Shown here in pieces: positions 45,589 through 54,699 of a DNA stretch of 64,000 nt; the first letter of the stretch is position 1; each line of letters starts with the position of its first letter. The position numbers and the translations under genes were made by a program. The DNA comes from Roseiarcus sp035606915 (GTDB lineage Bacteria; Pseudomonadota; Alphaproteobacteria; Rhizobiales; Beijerinckiaceae), in contig DATNDU010000162.1 in assembly GCA_035606915.1 (NCBI GenBank), positions 28,148 to 92,147 on the forward strand, read 5' to 3'. The notes beneath the pieces were generated by a model that saw nothing but the letters and a program-made list of their open reading frames with translations, was not told the DNA's origin and did not search any database.

Positions 45589-46236
45589 ATGCCCTTCATT
45601 CATGTCAACGGGAAGAATATATTATTCCTGCACATTGCCAAGACGGGCGGGACCGCCGTCGAAGATTGGATGTCGGGTTTTGGAGCATTGCAGTTTCATG
45701 CCTCCATCATTCCGCTATTCGCGAAAACGACGCCTCAACACTATACCTTCGAGGAGTTGATGTATTTCTTTACCGAAAATTTTTTTGATTACGCATTTAC
45801 CGTCGTGCGCGACCCCTATGCTCGTATCGAGAGCGAATTCAGAATGAGGGCGCTCATCGCTAAAAAAGCTTTTTTCAAGACCCATCCGACGTTCTCACAA
45901 TGGCTTGGGCAGGCGCTCGACACAACGAAAACAGATAAGTGGAATTTAGATAATCATTTGCGGCCACAGGTCGATTTTATTGGCTCCCGCGTCAAGGTCT
46001 TTAAATATGAACATGGCCTTGACAATATTATAGCGCAAGTAGCTGGCGACAACGGTTTACCCAGGCCGAAAGCTTCTAAAATCATTTATAGCGGCGCGAA
46101 ATTTACGCAGCCAATCGTGTGGGACGCCCAGGCCATCCTTCGCGTTAACACATTCTTCCGAGAAGACTTCGCTCTCCTCGGCTATCCGCAACGCGAGGCG
46201 CCCATCGCCATTCAGGCCGCGCCCACGCAGCCCTGA
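45589..46236 (+). CDS. Sulfotransferase-like protein
   Basis: About 215 residues. The 5'-phosphosulfate motif appears as LHIAKTGGTAVEDW (about residues 14-27), and the 3'-phosphate motif as VVRDPYARIESEF (about residues 71-83). This fits the sulfotransferase family 2 / carbohydrate sulfotransferase group, using PAPS as donor. GTG 45586 is directly in front of ATG 45589. The codon use is visibly richer in A/T than all neighbours, including AAA and TTT runs, which suggests recent transfer. The acceptor is unknown. Confidence 0.72.
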   Translation: MPFIHVNGKNILFLHIAKTGGTAVEDWMSGFGALQFHASIIPLFAKTTPQHYTFEELMYFFTENFFDYAFTVVRDPYARIESEFRMRALIAKKAFFKTHPTFSQWLGQALDTTKTDKWNLDNHLRPQVDFIGSRVKVFKYEHGLDNIIAQVAGDNGLPRPKASKIIYSGAKFTQPIVWDAQAILRVNTFFREDFALLGYPQREAPIAIQAAPTQP

Positions 46237-46268
46237 TTCGAGCTTGCGCATCGAAGCCCGCGCCCGCC

Positions 46269-49200
46269 TCACTCCGCCGCCCGCTTGAGCGACAGCCCGC
46301 GCGTCAGCAGCGCCCGCAGCGGCGCCGGCTTCAGCGGCTTGTGGAGCAACGCCACGTCGGTCGCCGCGCAGGCGGCGCGCACCTCGACGCTGCGGTCGGC
46401 GGTGGCGAGCACGGCCGGCAGATCGACGCCAAGCCGCGCCCGCACGGCGGCAATGGCGGTCAGCCCGTCGCCGTCGTCGAGGTGATAATCGGCGATGACG
46501 ATGTCGGGCGGCGGATCGAGCTTGGCGAGGCTCTCGGCGAGGCCGGCGGCGGTCGCCACCTCGCAGCCCCATTTGCCGAGCAGCACGCGCATCCCCTCCA
46601 GCACCCGAGGCTCGTTGTCGATGGCGAGCACGCGCAAGCCAGCCAGCGGGTCCTGCGTGCTCGCCGGCACGGCGGCGGCCGCCGGCGAGGCGAGCGCCGC
46701 CGCATGCGCCAGCGGCGCCGTCACCGAGAACGCCGAGCCGCGCCCGTGCTGCGATTTCAGCCCGATCGGGTGGTCGAGCACGCGCCCGAGCCGCTGCACG
46801 ATCGACAGCCCGAGGCCAAGCCCACGCGCCACTTTCGCGCCCTGTTCGAGCCGGTGGAACTCATCGAACACCCGCGCCCGCTTCTCCTCGGGGATGCCCA
46901 GGCCGGTGTCCCACACCTCCACCCGCACCGCCTCGCCCTGGCGGCGCACGCCGACCAGCACGCGGCCTTGCGGCGTGTATTTGACGGCGTTGGAGACGAA
47001 ATTCTGCAATAGCCGCCGCAGCAGCCGCCGGTCCGAGCGCACGGCGAGCCGGGTCGCCACGAAGGTCAGCTTCAGCCCCTTGGCGCGCGCCATCGGCGCG
47101 AATTCGATCTCCAACTGTCGGAACAACTCGGCGAGCGCGACACCGGAGATTTCCGGCTTGGTCGCGCCGGCGTCGAGCCTTGAGATGTCGAGCAACGTCC
47201 CCAGAATGTCCTCGACCGCCTCCAGCGAGGCGTCGACGTTGCGCGCCAGATCGACGCGCTCGGCCAACGGCGCGTCCGCCGCGGTCTGGACCAGCGAACT
47301 GACATAGAGCCGCGCCGCGTTGAGCGGTTGCAACAGATCGTGGCTGGCGGCGGCGAGAAAGCGGGTTTTGGAGAGATTGGCGGCTTCGGCCGCCGTCTTG
47401 GCGCGCTCCAGTTCCTCGTTGAGCCGTTCGAGTTCGGCCGTGCGCTCGCCGACGCGCCGTTCCAGGCCCTCGTTGGCTGCGGCGAGTTCATCCTCGAAGG
47501 CGACCGTCTGGCTGATGTCGGCGTAGGTGGTGACGATGCCGCCGTGCGGCAGCCGCGCCGAGCGCACTTCCAGCACGCGCTGCGGATGTTGCAGCCGCAG
47601 CCGCATCGGCTCGTCGCGGTCGAGCAGATTGGCGATGCGCTCGGCGACGTAATCGTCGGAGGCGCCGCGCCCGTAGACGCCGCGCGCCGCGTTGTAGCGC
47701 ACGATGGCGTCGAGCCCGAGCCCCGGGCGCATCATCGCCGGCGGCAGCTCGAACAATTCGGCAAACGCCCGGTTCCAGGCGATCAGCGCCATGTTGGCGT
47801 CGAACACGGTGACGCCCTGGCGCGCGTGGTCGAGCGCATGTTGCAACAGATCGCGACTCGACTGGATGGCGGCGGAGGCGTCGTCGAGCATCTTCAGCGC
47901 CGATCGGCCCGACATCGCGCGCCGCCGCAGCAGCAGCGACAACACTAGCCGCGAGGTCGAGGCGCCGATGACCGGCGACAACAGATGCTCGGCGTGGCGA
48001 ATGACGATGGCGTCGGCCTCGGCGCTGGCGTGGTTGTCGACGCCGCGCTCCAGGAACAGCGCGTCGAACGAGCGGCGCGCCCGCCCCGCGCCGATGAAGC
48101 GCGCCACCGTCGCCTCGATGTCGCCGACGGTTGCCGAAGCGCGCCAGAGCCGGAACGCTTGGCTCTTGGCGAGCGGCCCGTCGCCGACGAAAGCGCTCGC
48201 CTGCGTGCGCTCCATCAGCGTCGGCTGGCGGGTCAGCGACGCCAGCACGAAGGCCAGGATGTTGAGGCCGAGCGACAGCGCGACGCCGCCGACGAAGGCC
48301 GACGGCGCGAAGGCGGTAAGCGCGGCGGGATGGGCGAAGCCAAGCCCCGAGGGCAGCAGGCGCTGCAACGGCGCATCGGCGAGCGAGGGCAGCAGCAACA
48401 GATAGAACCACAGCAGCGAACCCACCGCCATGCCCGCCGCCGCGCCGCGCGCCGTGCCGCGCCGCCAGATCAGGCCGCCGAGGAAGGCGGGCGCGATTTG
48501 CGCCACCGCCGCGAACGACAGCAGCCCGATCTCGGCCAGCGCCGCGTCGCTGGCGTAGCGCGCATAGAGAAAGCCGAGCCCGGTGACGCCGAGGATCACG
48601 GCGCGGCGCACGTTGAGCACCAGCGCGCCGATCTCGCCCTCCGCCGCCTGCGCGGCGCGCCGGCGCAGCAACAGCGGCATGACGAGATGGTTGGAGACGG
48701 TGATCGCCAGCGCCACGCTCTCGACCACCACCATTGCGGTGGCCGCCGAGACGCCGCCGATCATCGTCGTCAGCGCCAGCCACGGCGCGTCGGCGCGCAG
48801 CGGGAACGCCAGCAGCGTCAGATCGCGGTCGGCGCCGGCTTGCGGAAACAGCGTCAGCCCCGCCAGCGCCAGCACCGGCACGAACAGGTTGATGGCGACC
48901 AGATAGAGCGGAAACAGCCACGCCGCCACGCCGACGTCGCGGGGATCGGCGTTCTCGACGATCGTCACATGGAACTGGCGCGGCAGCAGCAGCGCCGCGC
49001 TCGCCGACAGTAGCGTGACGACAAGCCAACTCGTCGGCTCCGGCGTCTGGAGAATCGGCGCGAAGAAATCCGGCCGCCGCGCCGCCTCCGCCAGCGCCGG
49101 GATGCCGCCGGAAAAGCCCCACACCGCGAGCCCGCCGACGGCGAGGAAGGCGAACAGCTTAACCAGCGATTCGGCCGCCACCGCCAGCATCAGCCCGTCC

Positions 49201-49763
49201 TGCCGCTCGGCTGGATTGAGCCGCCGGGTGCCGAAGGCCATGGCGAAGGCGGCCAGGATCAGCGTCACCGCCAGCACGAAGCCGGACGACGGCGTCGGCC
49301 TCCTCAGCGCGCCACCGGGCTCGGTGACGAGCAGCATGGTCTGCGTGATCGCCCGCAATTGCAGCGCCATATAGGGCCCCGCCGCCATCAAGGCGATGAA
49401 CGCCGACAGCGAGGCGACGATTTGCGACTTGCCGTAGCGCGCGGCGACGAAATCGGCGACGGTGGTGAGGTTCTGCGCCCGCGTCAGTTCGACGATGCGC
49501 CTGACCAGGCGATGGCCGAAGCCGATGACCAGCACCGGGCCGATATAGATCGGCAGGAAATCGAAGCCATGCGCCGAGGCGATGCCGACCGAGCCATAAT
49601 AGGTCCACGACGTGCAATAGACCGCCAGGCTCAGCGCATAGACCAGCGAGCGCCGCGAGCCGACCAGGAGGCGCCGGCCGCCGTGGTCGCCCCAATAGGC
49701 GAGCGCGAACAGCGCCAGCACATAGCCGATCGCAGCGGCGTAGACGGTCGAGCCGGTCAACAT
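46269..49763 (-). CDS. Sodium/solute symporter - histidine kinase - receiver hybrid
   Basis: A 1164-residue protein. The first about 500 residues form a 13-helix SSS-family module (VYCTSWTYYGSVGIASAHGF, TTVADFVAARYGKSQ). A PAS domain around residues 640-760 follows (MALIAWNRAFAELFELP), then a coiled coil and the dimerisation motif AASHDLLQPLNAARL (His near 808), the ATPase motifs NFVSNAVKYTPQG and DTGLGIP, and a C-terminal receiver with Asp in VIADYHLDDGDG (about 1090). Such hybrids control organic acid or alcohol use in related bacteria. No separate response regulator is adjacent. Confidence 0.88.
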   Translation of the reverse strand: MLTGSTVYAAAIGYVLALFALAYWGDHGGRRLLVGSRRSLVYALSLAVYCTSWTYYGSVGIASAHGFDFLPIYIGPVLVIGFGHRLVRRIVELTRAQNLTTVADFVAARYGKSQIVASLSAFIALMAAGPYMALQLRAITQTMLLVTEPGGALRRPTPSSGFVLAVTLILAAFAMAFGTRRLNPAERQDGLMLAVAAESLVKLFAFLAVGGLAVWGFSGGIPALAEAARRPDFFAPILQTPEPTSWLVVTLLSASAALLLPRQFHVTIVENADPRDVGVAAWLFPLYLVAINLFVPVLALAGLTLFPQAGADRDLTLLAFPLRADAPWLALTTMIGGVSAATAMVVVESVALAITVSNHLVMPLLLRRRAAQAAEGEIGALVLNVRRAVILGVTGLGFLYARYASDAALAEIGLLSFAAVAQIAPAFLGGLIWRRGTARGAAAGMAVGSLLWFYLLLLPSLADAPLQRLLPSGLGFAHPAALTAFAPSAFVGGVALSLGLNILAFVLASLTRQPTLMERTQASAFVGDGPLAKSQAFRLWRASATVGDIEATVARFIGAGRARRSFDALFLERGVDNHASAEADAIVIRHAEHLLSPVIGASTSRLVLSLLLRRRAMSGRSALKMLDDASAAIQSSRDLLQHALDHARQGVTVFDANMALIAWNRAFAELFELPPAMMRPGLGLDAIVRYNAARGVYGRGASDDYVAERIANLLDRDEPMRLRLQHPQRVLEVRSARLPHGGIVTTYADISQTVAFEDELAAANEGLERRVGERTAELERLNEELERAKTAAEAANLSKTRFLAAASHDLLQPLNAARLYVSSLVQTAADAPLAERVDLARNVDASLEAVEDILGTLLDISRLDAGATKPEISGVALAELFRQLEIEFAPMARAKGLKLTFVATRLAVRSDRRLLRRLLQNFVSNAVKYTPQGRVLVGVRRQGEAVRVEVWDTGLGIPEEKRARVFDEFHRLEQGAKVARGLGLGLSIVQRLGRVLDHPIGLKSQHGRGSAFSVTAPLAHAAALASPAAAAVPASTQDPLAGLRVLAIDNEPRVLEGMRVLLGKWGCEVATAAGLAESLAKLDPPPDIVIADYHLDDGDGLTAIAAVRARLGVDLPAVLATADRSVEVRAACAATDVALLHKPLKPAPLRALLTRGLSLKRAAE

Positions 49764-49913
49764 TTGCCGCTCATCATAACAGGACTCGGCGATCGAAACC
49801 GATCATCGCCCTATGGCGGAGCGCGCCCGCGCTCATGCGCGCGTTGGCGGCTTAGGAGGCGGTCGCGGGCGAGCGGACGAGAGCGGCTGCCCATTCTCTC
49901 CGCCACCCACCCC

Positions 49914-50057
49914 CCTCGTCCTGAGGAGCCCCGAAGGGGCCTCGAAGGACGCTCGTCGGCCCGACCTTTTCTGCAATCAACCGCTGCCTCGCACAACCGG
50001 CGGCGCAAGCTGGAACGCCCTTCGAGACTACGCTTCGCTTCGCGCCTCAGGGCGAGG
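49914..50057. repeat. Palindromic repeat of Rhizobiales type
   Basis: The left arm (49914-49951, starting CCTCGTCCTGAGGAGCCCCG) and right arm (50016-50057) are imperfect inverted copies, both with the CCTGAGG / TCGAAGG core. About 64 bp lie between them. The same core recurs at 63619-63770. Confidence 0.6.
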
Positions 50058-50241
50058 TCGGTGGATTGCGCCGAGCGTCAGATTTGAACCACTAACCGGC
50101 TGAGTACGTTCGGCGGCAGCCGATGCGACGCCTCGATGTGGCAAATCGGCAACGACACGATCTTAACGGCGGTCGTGTTGGCGAAAACGGCCGCAATGCG
50201 GCGTCGCCGCGATGACTGTGTCATCGTTGTGTCATATCATA

Positions 50242-50247
50242 TATAAT
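50242..50247 (+). promoter_or_regulatory. Candidate -10 of the porin gene
   Basis: A consensus TATAAT is embedded in an AT-rich island unusual for this sequence, about 155 bp before the porin start. The -35 at optimal spacing (TGTCAT) is weak. Confidence 0.4.
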
Positions 50248-50401
50248 ACTGTTCGGGCGGAGCATGATGTTGCGCCGCTCAGTCCAACGGGCCAAGCGCG
50301 GCGTGTCCGGCGGGTCGGTCATATGGGCCGATCAATCACTAAAGAAAAAGTGGCGATGATTCTGCGGCGCGTAGGCGTCAGCGGCACTGTGGGGCGATGA
50401 G

Positions 50402-51901
50402 ATGAAGACGTGGAAATCCATTCTGTTGGCCAGCGGCGCGCTGCTCGCCGTCGCGGCGGCGGCGCAGGCGGCCGATCTGCCGACGAGGAAGGGCGCGCCG
50501 GCGCCGGAGAAGCCGAATTGCTACGCCACCTTCTGGACCTGGCTCGACGCTTCCGCGAAAGATTGCCCGCTCAGCTACTGGGGCGTCACGTTCTACGGCT
50601 CGATCGACATCGGCGGCGGCTACCAGACCAATGCGTCGCGCTTCAACCCCGACGTCACCCAGGGCGTGGCCGAACTCATCAGCAAGACGAGCCACGGCGC
50701 GGCCTGGCAGGCGGTCCCGAACGGAACCACCCAATCAAACGTCGGCGTCAAATGGCGCGAGCAGGTCGCCCCCGACTGGTTCTTCATCGGCGACGTCAAT
50801 TTCGGCTTCGACCCCTATTCCCTGCATTTCGCCGACGGCCCGCGCTCATTGGCCGACAACAGCACGACGCCGCAGATCCTGCAAAGCACCAACTCCGATT
50901 CGAGCCGCACTTACGGGCCGATCAACTCGCGCGCCTACGCCGGCTTCCAAAACAGGACTTTCGGCACGCTGACCTACGGCCGCCAGTACGCTTTCTCCAC
51001 CGACAACGACAACGCCTATGATCCCTTCGGCGGCGCCTACGCGTTCTCGCTGATCGGCTATTCCAGCACGCTCGGCGCCGGGCTCGGCGACACCGAACTT
51101 GCCCGCTTCAACAACTCGATCAAATACGTCTACGCCGACCACAACATCCGCGCCGGCGTGCTGAGCCAGATCGGCGGCTGGGCGGCCGGCAACAATGCGC
51201 AATACGCCCTCCAGGCCGACGTCGGCTTCGACTACGCCGGATTCTCGTTCGACGGCGTCTACAGCTACGCCAAGGACGCGGTCTCGCTGGGCGCCTGGGG
51301 CACGGCTTCTGTGCCGCCGACGTCGACGACGCTGAAGGCGACTGTGCAGAACGTCGAGGCCGGCCAGATCGTCGGCAAGTACAAGTGGCGGCAGTTCACG
51401 CTCTACGGCGGCTACCAGATCTCCCGCATCACCAACCCGAGCGATCTGCCGACCGGCACGTTCTTCCGCGATTTCAACGGCGGCTTCAATGCCGGCTGGG
51501 GCAGCGGCATCCAGGGCGACGCCTACCCCGACGCCAAGATCCTGCAAACGCTGTGGATCGGCGGCAAGTACGCGGTGCTGAAGAACGTCGATCTCATCGG
51601 CGGCTACTACCACGTCTGGCAGAACGATTATCTCGGCTCGACGGAGACGTTCGGCGGCCCGAAGGCGAGTTGCGCCGCCAACGTCACTTCCGCCGGCGGC
51701 GGCTATGCGCCGCAGGGGACCAACAGCAGCAAATGCGCCGGCTCCGAGGACGCCATCTCCGGCATGATCGACTGGAAGCCGTTGAAGCGCCTCGACGTCT
51801 ACGCCGGCGTGATGGGCTCGAAGGTTTCCGGCGGCATGGCGAGCGGCTATTTCGCCACCACCAACGTCGCCTACACCGGCGGCTTGCGTCTCAACTTCTG
51901 A
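50402..51901 (+). CDS. Outer-membrane porin
   Basis: A 499-residue beta-barrel porin of the alphaproteobacterial type. The signal peptide ends at AAQAADLPTRKG near residue 23, followed by the typical Pro/Lys linker (RKGAPAPEKPNCYATFW). The body has alternating Tyr/Gly-rich strands such as YGSIDIGGGYQTN and TLTYGRQYAF, ending in the C-terminal GGLRLNF with terminal Phe required for barrel insertion. Four to six cysteines in loops may form disulfides. It is followed by a strong terminator. Confidence 0.9.
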   Translation: MKTWKSILLASGALLAVAAAAQAADLPTRKGAPAPEKPNCYATFWTWLDASAKDCPLSYWGVTFYGSIDIGGGYQTNASRFNPDVTQGVAELISKTSHGAAWQAVPNGTTQSNVGVKWREQVAPDWFFIGDVNFGFDPYSLHFADGPRSLADNSTTPQILQSTNSDSSRTYGPINSRAYAGFQNRTFGTLTYGRQYAFSTDNDNAYDPFGGAYAFSLIGYSSTLGAGLGDTELARFNNSIKYVYADHNIRAGVLSQIGGWAAGNNAQYALQADVGFDYAGFSFDGVYSYAKDAVSLGAWGTASVPPTSTTLKATVQNVEAGQIVGKYKWRQFTLYGGYQISRITNPSDLPTGTFFRDFNGGFNAGWGSGIQGDAYPDAKILQTLWIGGKYAVLKNVDLIGGYYHVWQNDYLGSTETFGGPKASCAANVTSAGGGYAPQGTNSSKCAGSEDAISGMIDWKPLKRLDVYAGVMGSKVSGGMASGYFATTNVAYTGGLRLNF

Positions 51902-51910
51902 TCGTCAGCG

Positions 51911-51940
51911 CAGGCCCGGGCCGTCCGCCCGGGCCTGTTT
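51911..51940 (+). terminator. Intrinsic terminator of the porin gene
   Basis: CAGGCCCGGGC and GCCCGGGCCTG pair perfectly around a five-base loop, CGTCC, and are followed by TTT. It ends where the convergent YcgN-family gene stops. Confidence 0.75.
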
Positions 51941-52419
51941 CATGGCTTTTTCGCCCGCGCCGGCCGGTTCGGCCATTTGACGATGCGCTCCAGCCAGCGC
52001 TCCTGCGGCAGATCGTCCTCGCTGGCGAACACCCGGCCGCGCACCGAGACGCCGGCCTCGACCACCGTCTCCGGCCGGCCCGAGACCAGCGGATGCCACC
52101 AGGCGAGCCCGCGGCCCTCGGAAATCCGGCGATAGGCGCAGGTCACCGGCAGCCACGACAATTCCTCGACCGTCTTCGGCGTCAGCTTGACGCAATCGGG
52201 CACCTTCTGCTGACGATGGGCGTAATCGCGGCAGCGGCAGGACTTGCCGTCGAGCAGCTTGCAGCCGACGTCGGTGTAATGGATCTCGCCGCTGTCCTCG
52301 TCCTCAAGCTTGACCAGGCAGCAGCGGGCGCAGCCGTCGCACAGCGCCTCCCACTCCGGTTGCGACATCTGGTCGAGCGTCTTGACGCGCCAGTACGGCG
52401 GGTTGGCGATATCGTCCAC
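51940..52419 (-). CDS. YcgN-family cysteine cluster protein
   Basis: A 159-residue protein of the YcgN/UPF0260 family. The cysteines are in LCDGCARCCLVKL (about residues 26-38) and DVGCKLLDGKSCRCRDY, consistent with metal or Fe-S binding; function is not known. It lies on the minus strand, convergent with the porin gene, and its stop is next to the porin terminator. Confidence 0.85.
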   Translation of the reverse strand: MDDIANPPYWRVKTLDQMSQPEWEALCDGCARCCLVKLEDEDSGEIHYTDVGCKLLDGKSCRCRDYAHRQQKVPDCVKLTPKTVEELSWLPVTCAYRRISEGRGLAWWHPLVSGRPETVVEAGVSVRGRVFASEDDLPQERWLERIVKWPNRPARAKKP

Positions 52420-52489
52420 GGCGGGCCTCGTCTGATAGCGTTCGCGATAGCCGATCGGCGCCGCCGCGGGGAAGCAAAAAGCGCCGGCG

Positions 52490-53455
52490 TTACGGCGTCA
52501 GCGCGTCCTTGAGTTGCTCCAACAGCTCGGGGGCGGCCTTGCGGACGGTGGCGCGGCCGAGTTCGATCAGCTCGGCGGCGCGGTGGAATTCGAACAGGCC
52601 GATCGATTTGGTCTTCACCGTCAGCATGTGGTCGGGCGGATCGCCGGCCAGCCGCGAGCGCATGATGCGGTCCTGGGTAATGTTGAAGGTGTCGACCATC
52701 ACCGAGGCGACGTTCGGCGGCGAGCCCTCGGCGCGCCCCGCGCCGCGGCGCAGCCACCAGAGCTTGCCGGCGCGCGGCTCCTCCGGCGCCGGCGGCTCCT
52801 CCTCCTCGTCGGCGGTTTCCAGATGCGTCGCTCCGTTCTGCCCGTCGCCGCCGACCGCCAGCGCCAGCACCCAATCGGCGCCGAAGGCGCGCGCCACGTT
52901 GACGGGAACCGGATTGACGATCGCCCCGTCGATCAGCCAGCGGCCGCCTATCTTCACCGGCTCGAAAATACCGGGCAGCGCATAGGAAGCGCGCATGGCG
53001 TTGACGATCGGCCCCGACTTCAGCCAGACCTCATGGCCGGTGCGCATCTCGGTGGCGACGGCGACGAAGCGCAGCGGCAGGTTCTCAATGCGCTGCTGGC
53101 CCATCGACGATTCGAGCCGGGCGCGCAGCTTGTGGCCGCCCATCAGCCCGCCGCCGCGAAACGACACGTCGATAAGGTTGAAGACGCTGCGCTTGGTCAG
53201 CGAGCGCGCGAAATCCTCCAGCGCGTCGAGCCGCCCCGCCGCATAGCAGCCGCCGACCACCGCGCCGACCGAGGCGCCGACGACGATGTCAGGCGTAATC
53301 CCCATCTCGACGAGTTCGCGCAGCGCCCCGATATGCGCCCAGCCGCGCGCCACCCCGGCGCCGAGCACGAAGCCGATGCGCGGCTTCGCGCCGCGGCGCG
53401 CCGGCTCGACGGCGGCCTGTTCGGAATGGCTGTTGCGAAACAAAGTCAAGGTCAT
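52490..53455 (-). CDS. Patatin-like phospholipase
   Basis: A 321-residue patatin-domain protein. The nucleophile elbow is GASVGAVVGG with Ser62, and the catalytic Asp176 is in LIDGAIVNP. The oxyanion region reads LGAGVARGWAHIG, a variant of the usual glycine-rich loop. It resembles RssA-type proteins. No signal peptide is seen. A glutamate/proline-rich insertion occurs near residues 214-232. Confidence 0.85.
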   Translation of the reverse strand: MTLTLFRNSHSEQAAVEPARRGAKPRIGFVLGAGVARGWAHIGALRELVEMGITPDIVVGASVGAVVGGCYAAGRLDALEDFARSLTKRSVFNLIDVSFRGGGLMGGHKLRARLESSMGQQRIENLPLRFVAVATEMRTGHEVWLKSGPIVNAMRASYALPGIFEPVKIGGRWLIDGAIVNPVPVNVARAFGADWVLALAVGGDGQNGATHLETADEEEEPPAPEEPRAGKLWWLRRGAGRAEGSPPNVASVMVDTFNITQDRIMRSRLAGDPPDHMLTVKTKSIGLFEFHRAAELIELGRATVRKAAPELLEQLKDALTP

Positions 53456-53584
53456 GGCGCACTCTTCCTGAAGCCTTGGCGCCGGCTGAAGATGCCGAAG
53501 GCGTCAGATTTCCACGGGCAATTGAACGAATGATTTATGGCGAGGCTCCCCTGGCGAACGCCGTGGCGTAGACTTAAGAACAAC

Positions 53585-53974
53585 TTAGCTTTCCAGCCTG
53601 GCCACGCCGCCGTCAAGCCGGACCCGGCGATAGAAGCACGAGCGGCGGCCGGTGTGACAGGCGCCGCCGTCGCCGCCGACCTCGACCCGCGCCAGTACCG
53701 CGTCCTGGTCGCAATCGACCCTGAGTTCGACCAGCCGCTGCGTCTGGCCCGACGTGTCGCCCTTGCGCCACAGCGCGCGGCGTGAACGCGACCAGTAATG
53801 CACGATGCCGGTCTCCAGCGTCTTTTGCAGCGCCTCGGCGTTCATGTGGGCGAGCATCAGCACCGCGCCGTCGCTCGCCGCCACCGTGACGCAGGCGATG
53901 AGCCCGTCGGCGCCGAAGCGCGGCGCGAATTCTGCGCCATTCTCGATATCGGCAGCAGCCTCGCGCCAAAGCAT
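53585..53974 (-). CDS. hisI: Phosphoribosyl-AMP cyclohydrolase
   Basis: A 129-residue HisI protein catalysing the third step of histidine biosynthesis. The DCDQDAV motif supplies metal-binding aspartates, and GACHTGRRSCFYRR contains zinc cysteines Cys106 and Cys113; a further cysteine lies near residue 88. The start ATG at 53974 overlaps the folE stop as ATGA, giving coupled translation, a layout common in Rhizobiales. Confidence 0.92.
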   Translation of the reverse strand: MLWREAAADIENGAEFAPRFGADGLIACVTVAASDGAVLMLAHMNAEALQKTLETGIVHYWSRSRRALWRKGDTSGQTQRLVELRVDCDQDAVLARVEVGGDGGACHTGRRSCFYRRVRLDGGVARLES

Positions 53975-54579
53975 CAGCGCGCCGCCCACAACAGGTCGAG
54001 GAAGCGGCGCTGTTCCTCGCGCTCGGCGCGGAAAACGCCGGTGAATTCGGTCGTCACCGTCGAGGCCCCGGCCTTTTTGACACCGCGCATCGCCATGCAG
54101 CTATGCTCGGCCTCGATCATCACCGCCACGCCGCGCGGATTGAGGCCGCGCTCGATCGCCTCGGCAATCTGCGCCGTCATCGCCTCCTGGGTTTGCAGGC
54201 GGCGGGCGAACATCTCGACGACGCGGGCGAGCTTGCTGAGGCCGACCGCGCCGCCGCGCGGGTAATAGCCGATATGCGCCTTGCCGGTGAACGGCGCGAT
54301 ATGGTGCTCGCAATGCGACACGAACGGAATGTTGCGCACGACGACGATGTCCTCATAGCCCTCGATGTCGCGGAAGACGCGCCGCAGCGTCGCGTCGGGA
54401 TCGCCGTTATAGCCGTCGAAAAGCTCCTCGTAGGCCTCCACCACCCGGCGCGGCGTGTCGAGCAGGCCCTCGCGGCGGGGATCGTCGCCGGCCCAGGCGA
54501 GCAGCGTGCGCACCGCCGCCTCCGCCTGCTGGCGGGTGGGGCGCGCGGTCGCCGGCGCGAGTTTGACAGCCTCGTCCAT
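53974..54579 (-). CDS. folE: GTP cyclohydrolase I
   Basis: A 201-residue FolE, full length. Zinc ligands are Cys90 and His93 in SHCEHHIAPF and Cys161 in EAEHSCMAMRG. The substrate-binding YYPRGGAVGLSKLARV follows. It starts folate/tetrahydrobiopterin synthesis from GTP. It is divergent from the NifU-like gene (start 54700) and overlaps hisI. Confidence 0.94.
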   Translation of the reverse strand: MDEAVKLAPATARPTRQQAEAAVRTLLAWAGDDPRREGLLDTPRRVVEAYEELFDGYNGDPDATLRRVFRDIEGYEDIVVVRNIPFVSHCEHHIAPFTGKAHIGYYPRGGAVGLSKLARVVEMFARRLQTQEAMTAQIAEAIERGLNPRGVAVMIEAEHSCMAMRGVKKAGASTVTTEFTGVFRAEREEQRRFLDLLWAAR

Positions 54580-54699
54580 TTGAGAACTCCTGACGCACGC
54601 CCCGCGAGCCCGCGTCCTGCGAAGCCCTCTTAACCGCCGGCGGTCCAACCTATATAGAAGGCGCGCCCGAGCGCGCCAGTCTACGAATCCGGACACGTC

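Larger units (their letters stand above)
49764..50401. other. Intergenic region: palindromic repeat and porin leader
   Basis: About 640 bp with no supported gene. The left third holds the inverted repeat at 49914-50057. The right part holds the AT-rich stretch with the TATAAT hexamer at 50242-50247 and the leader of the porin gene. Confidence 0.5.

Noticed and set aside
47488..49122. 544-codon minus-strand frame within the symporter-kinase gene
   Set aside because: An out-of-frame same-strand shadow, Arg/Gly/Ala-rich and without domains; the in-frame hybrid protein is continuous.
50212..50400. 62-codon frame in the porin leader
   Set aside because: It covers the likely promoter and leader, has no ribosome-binding site and no recognisable composition.
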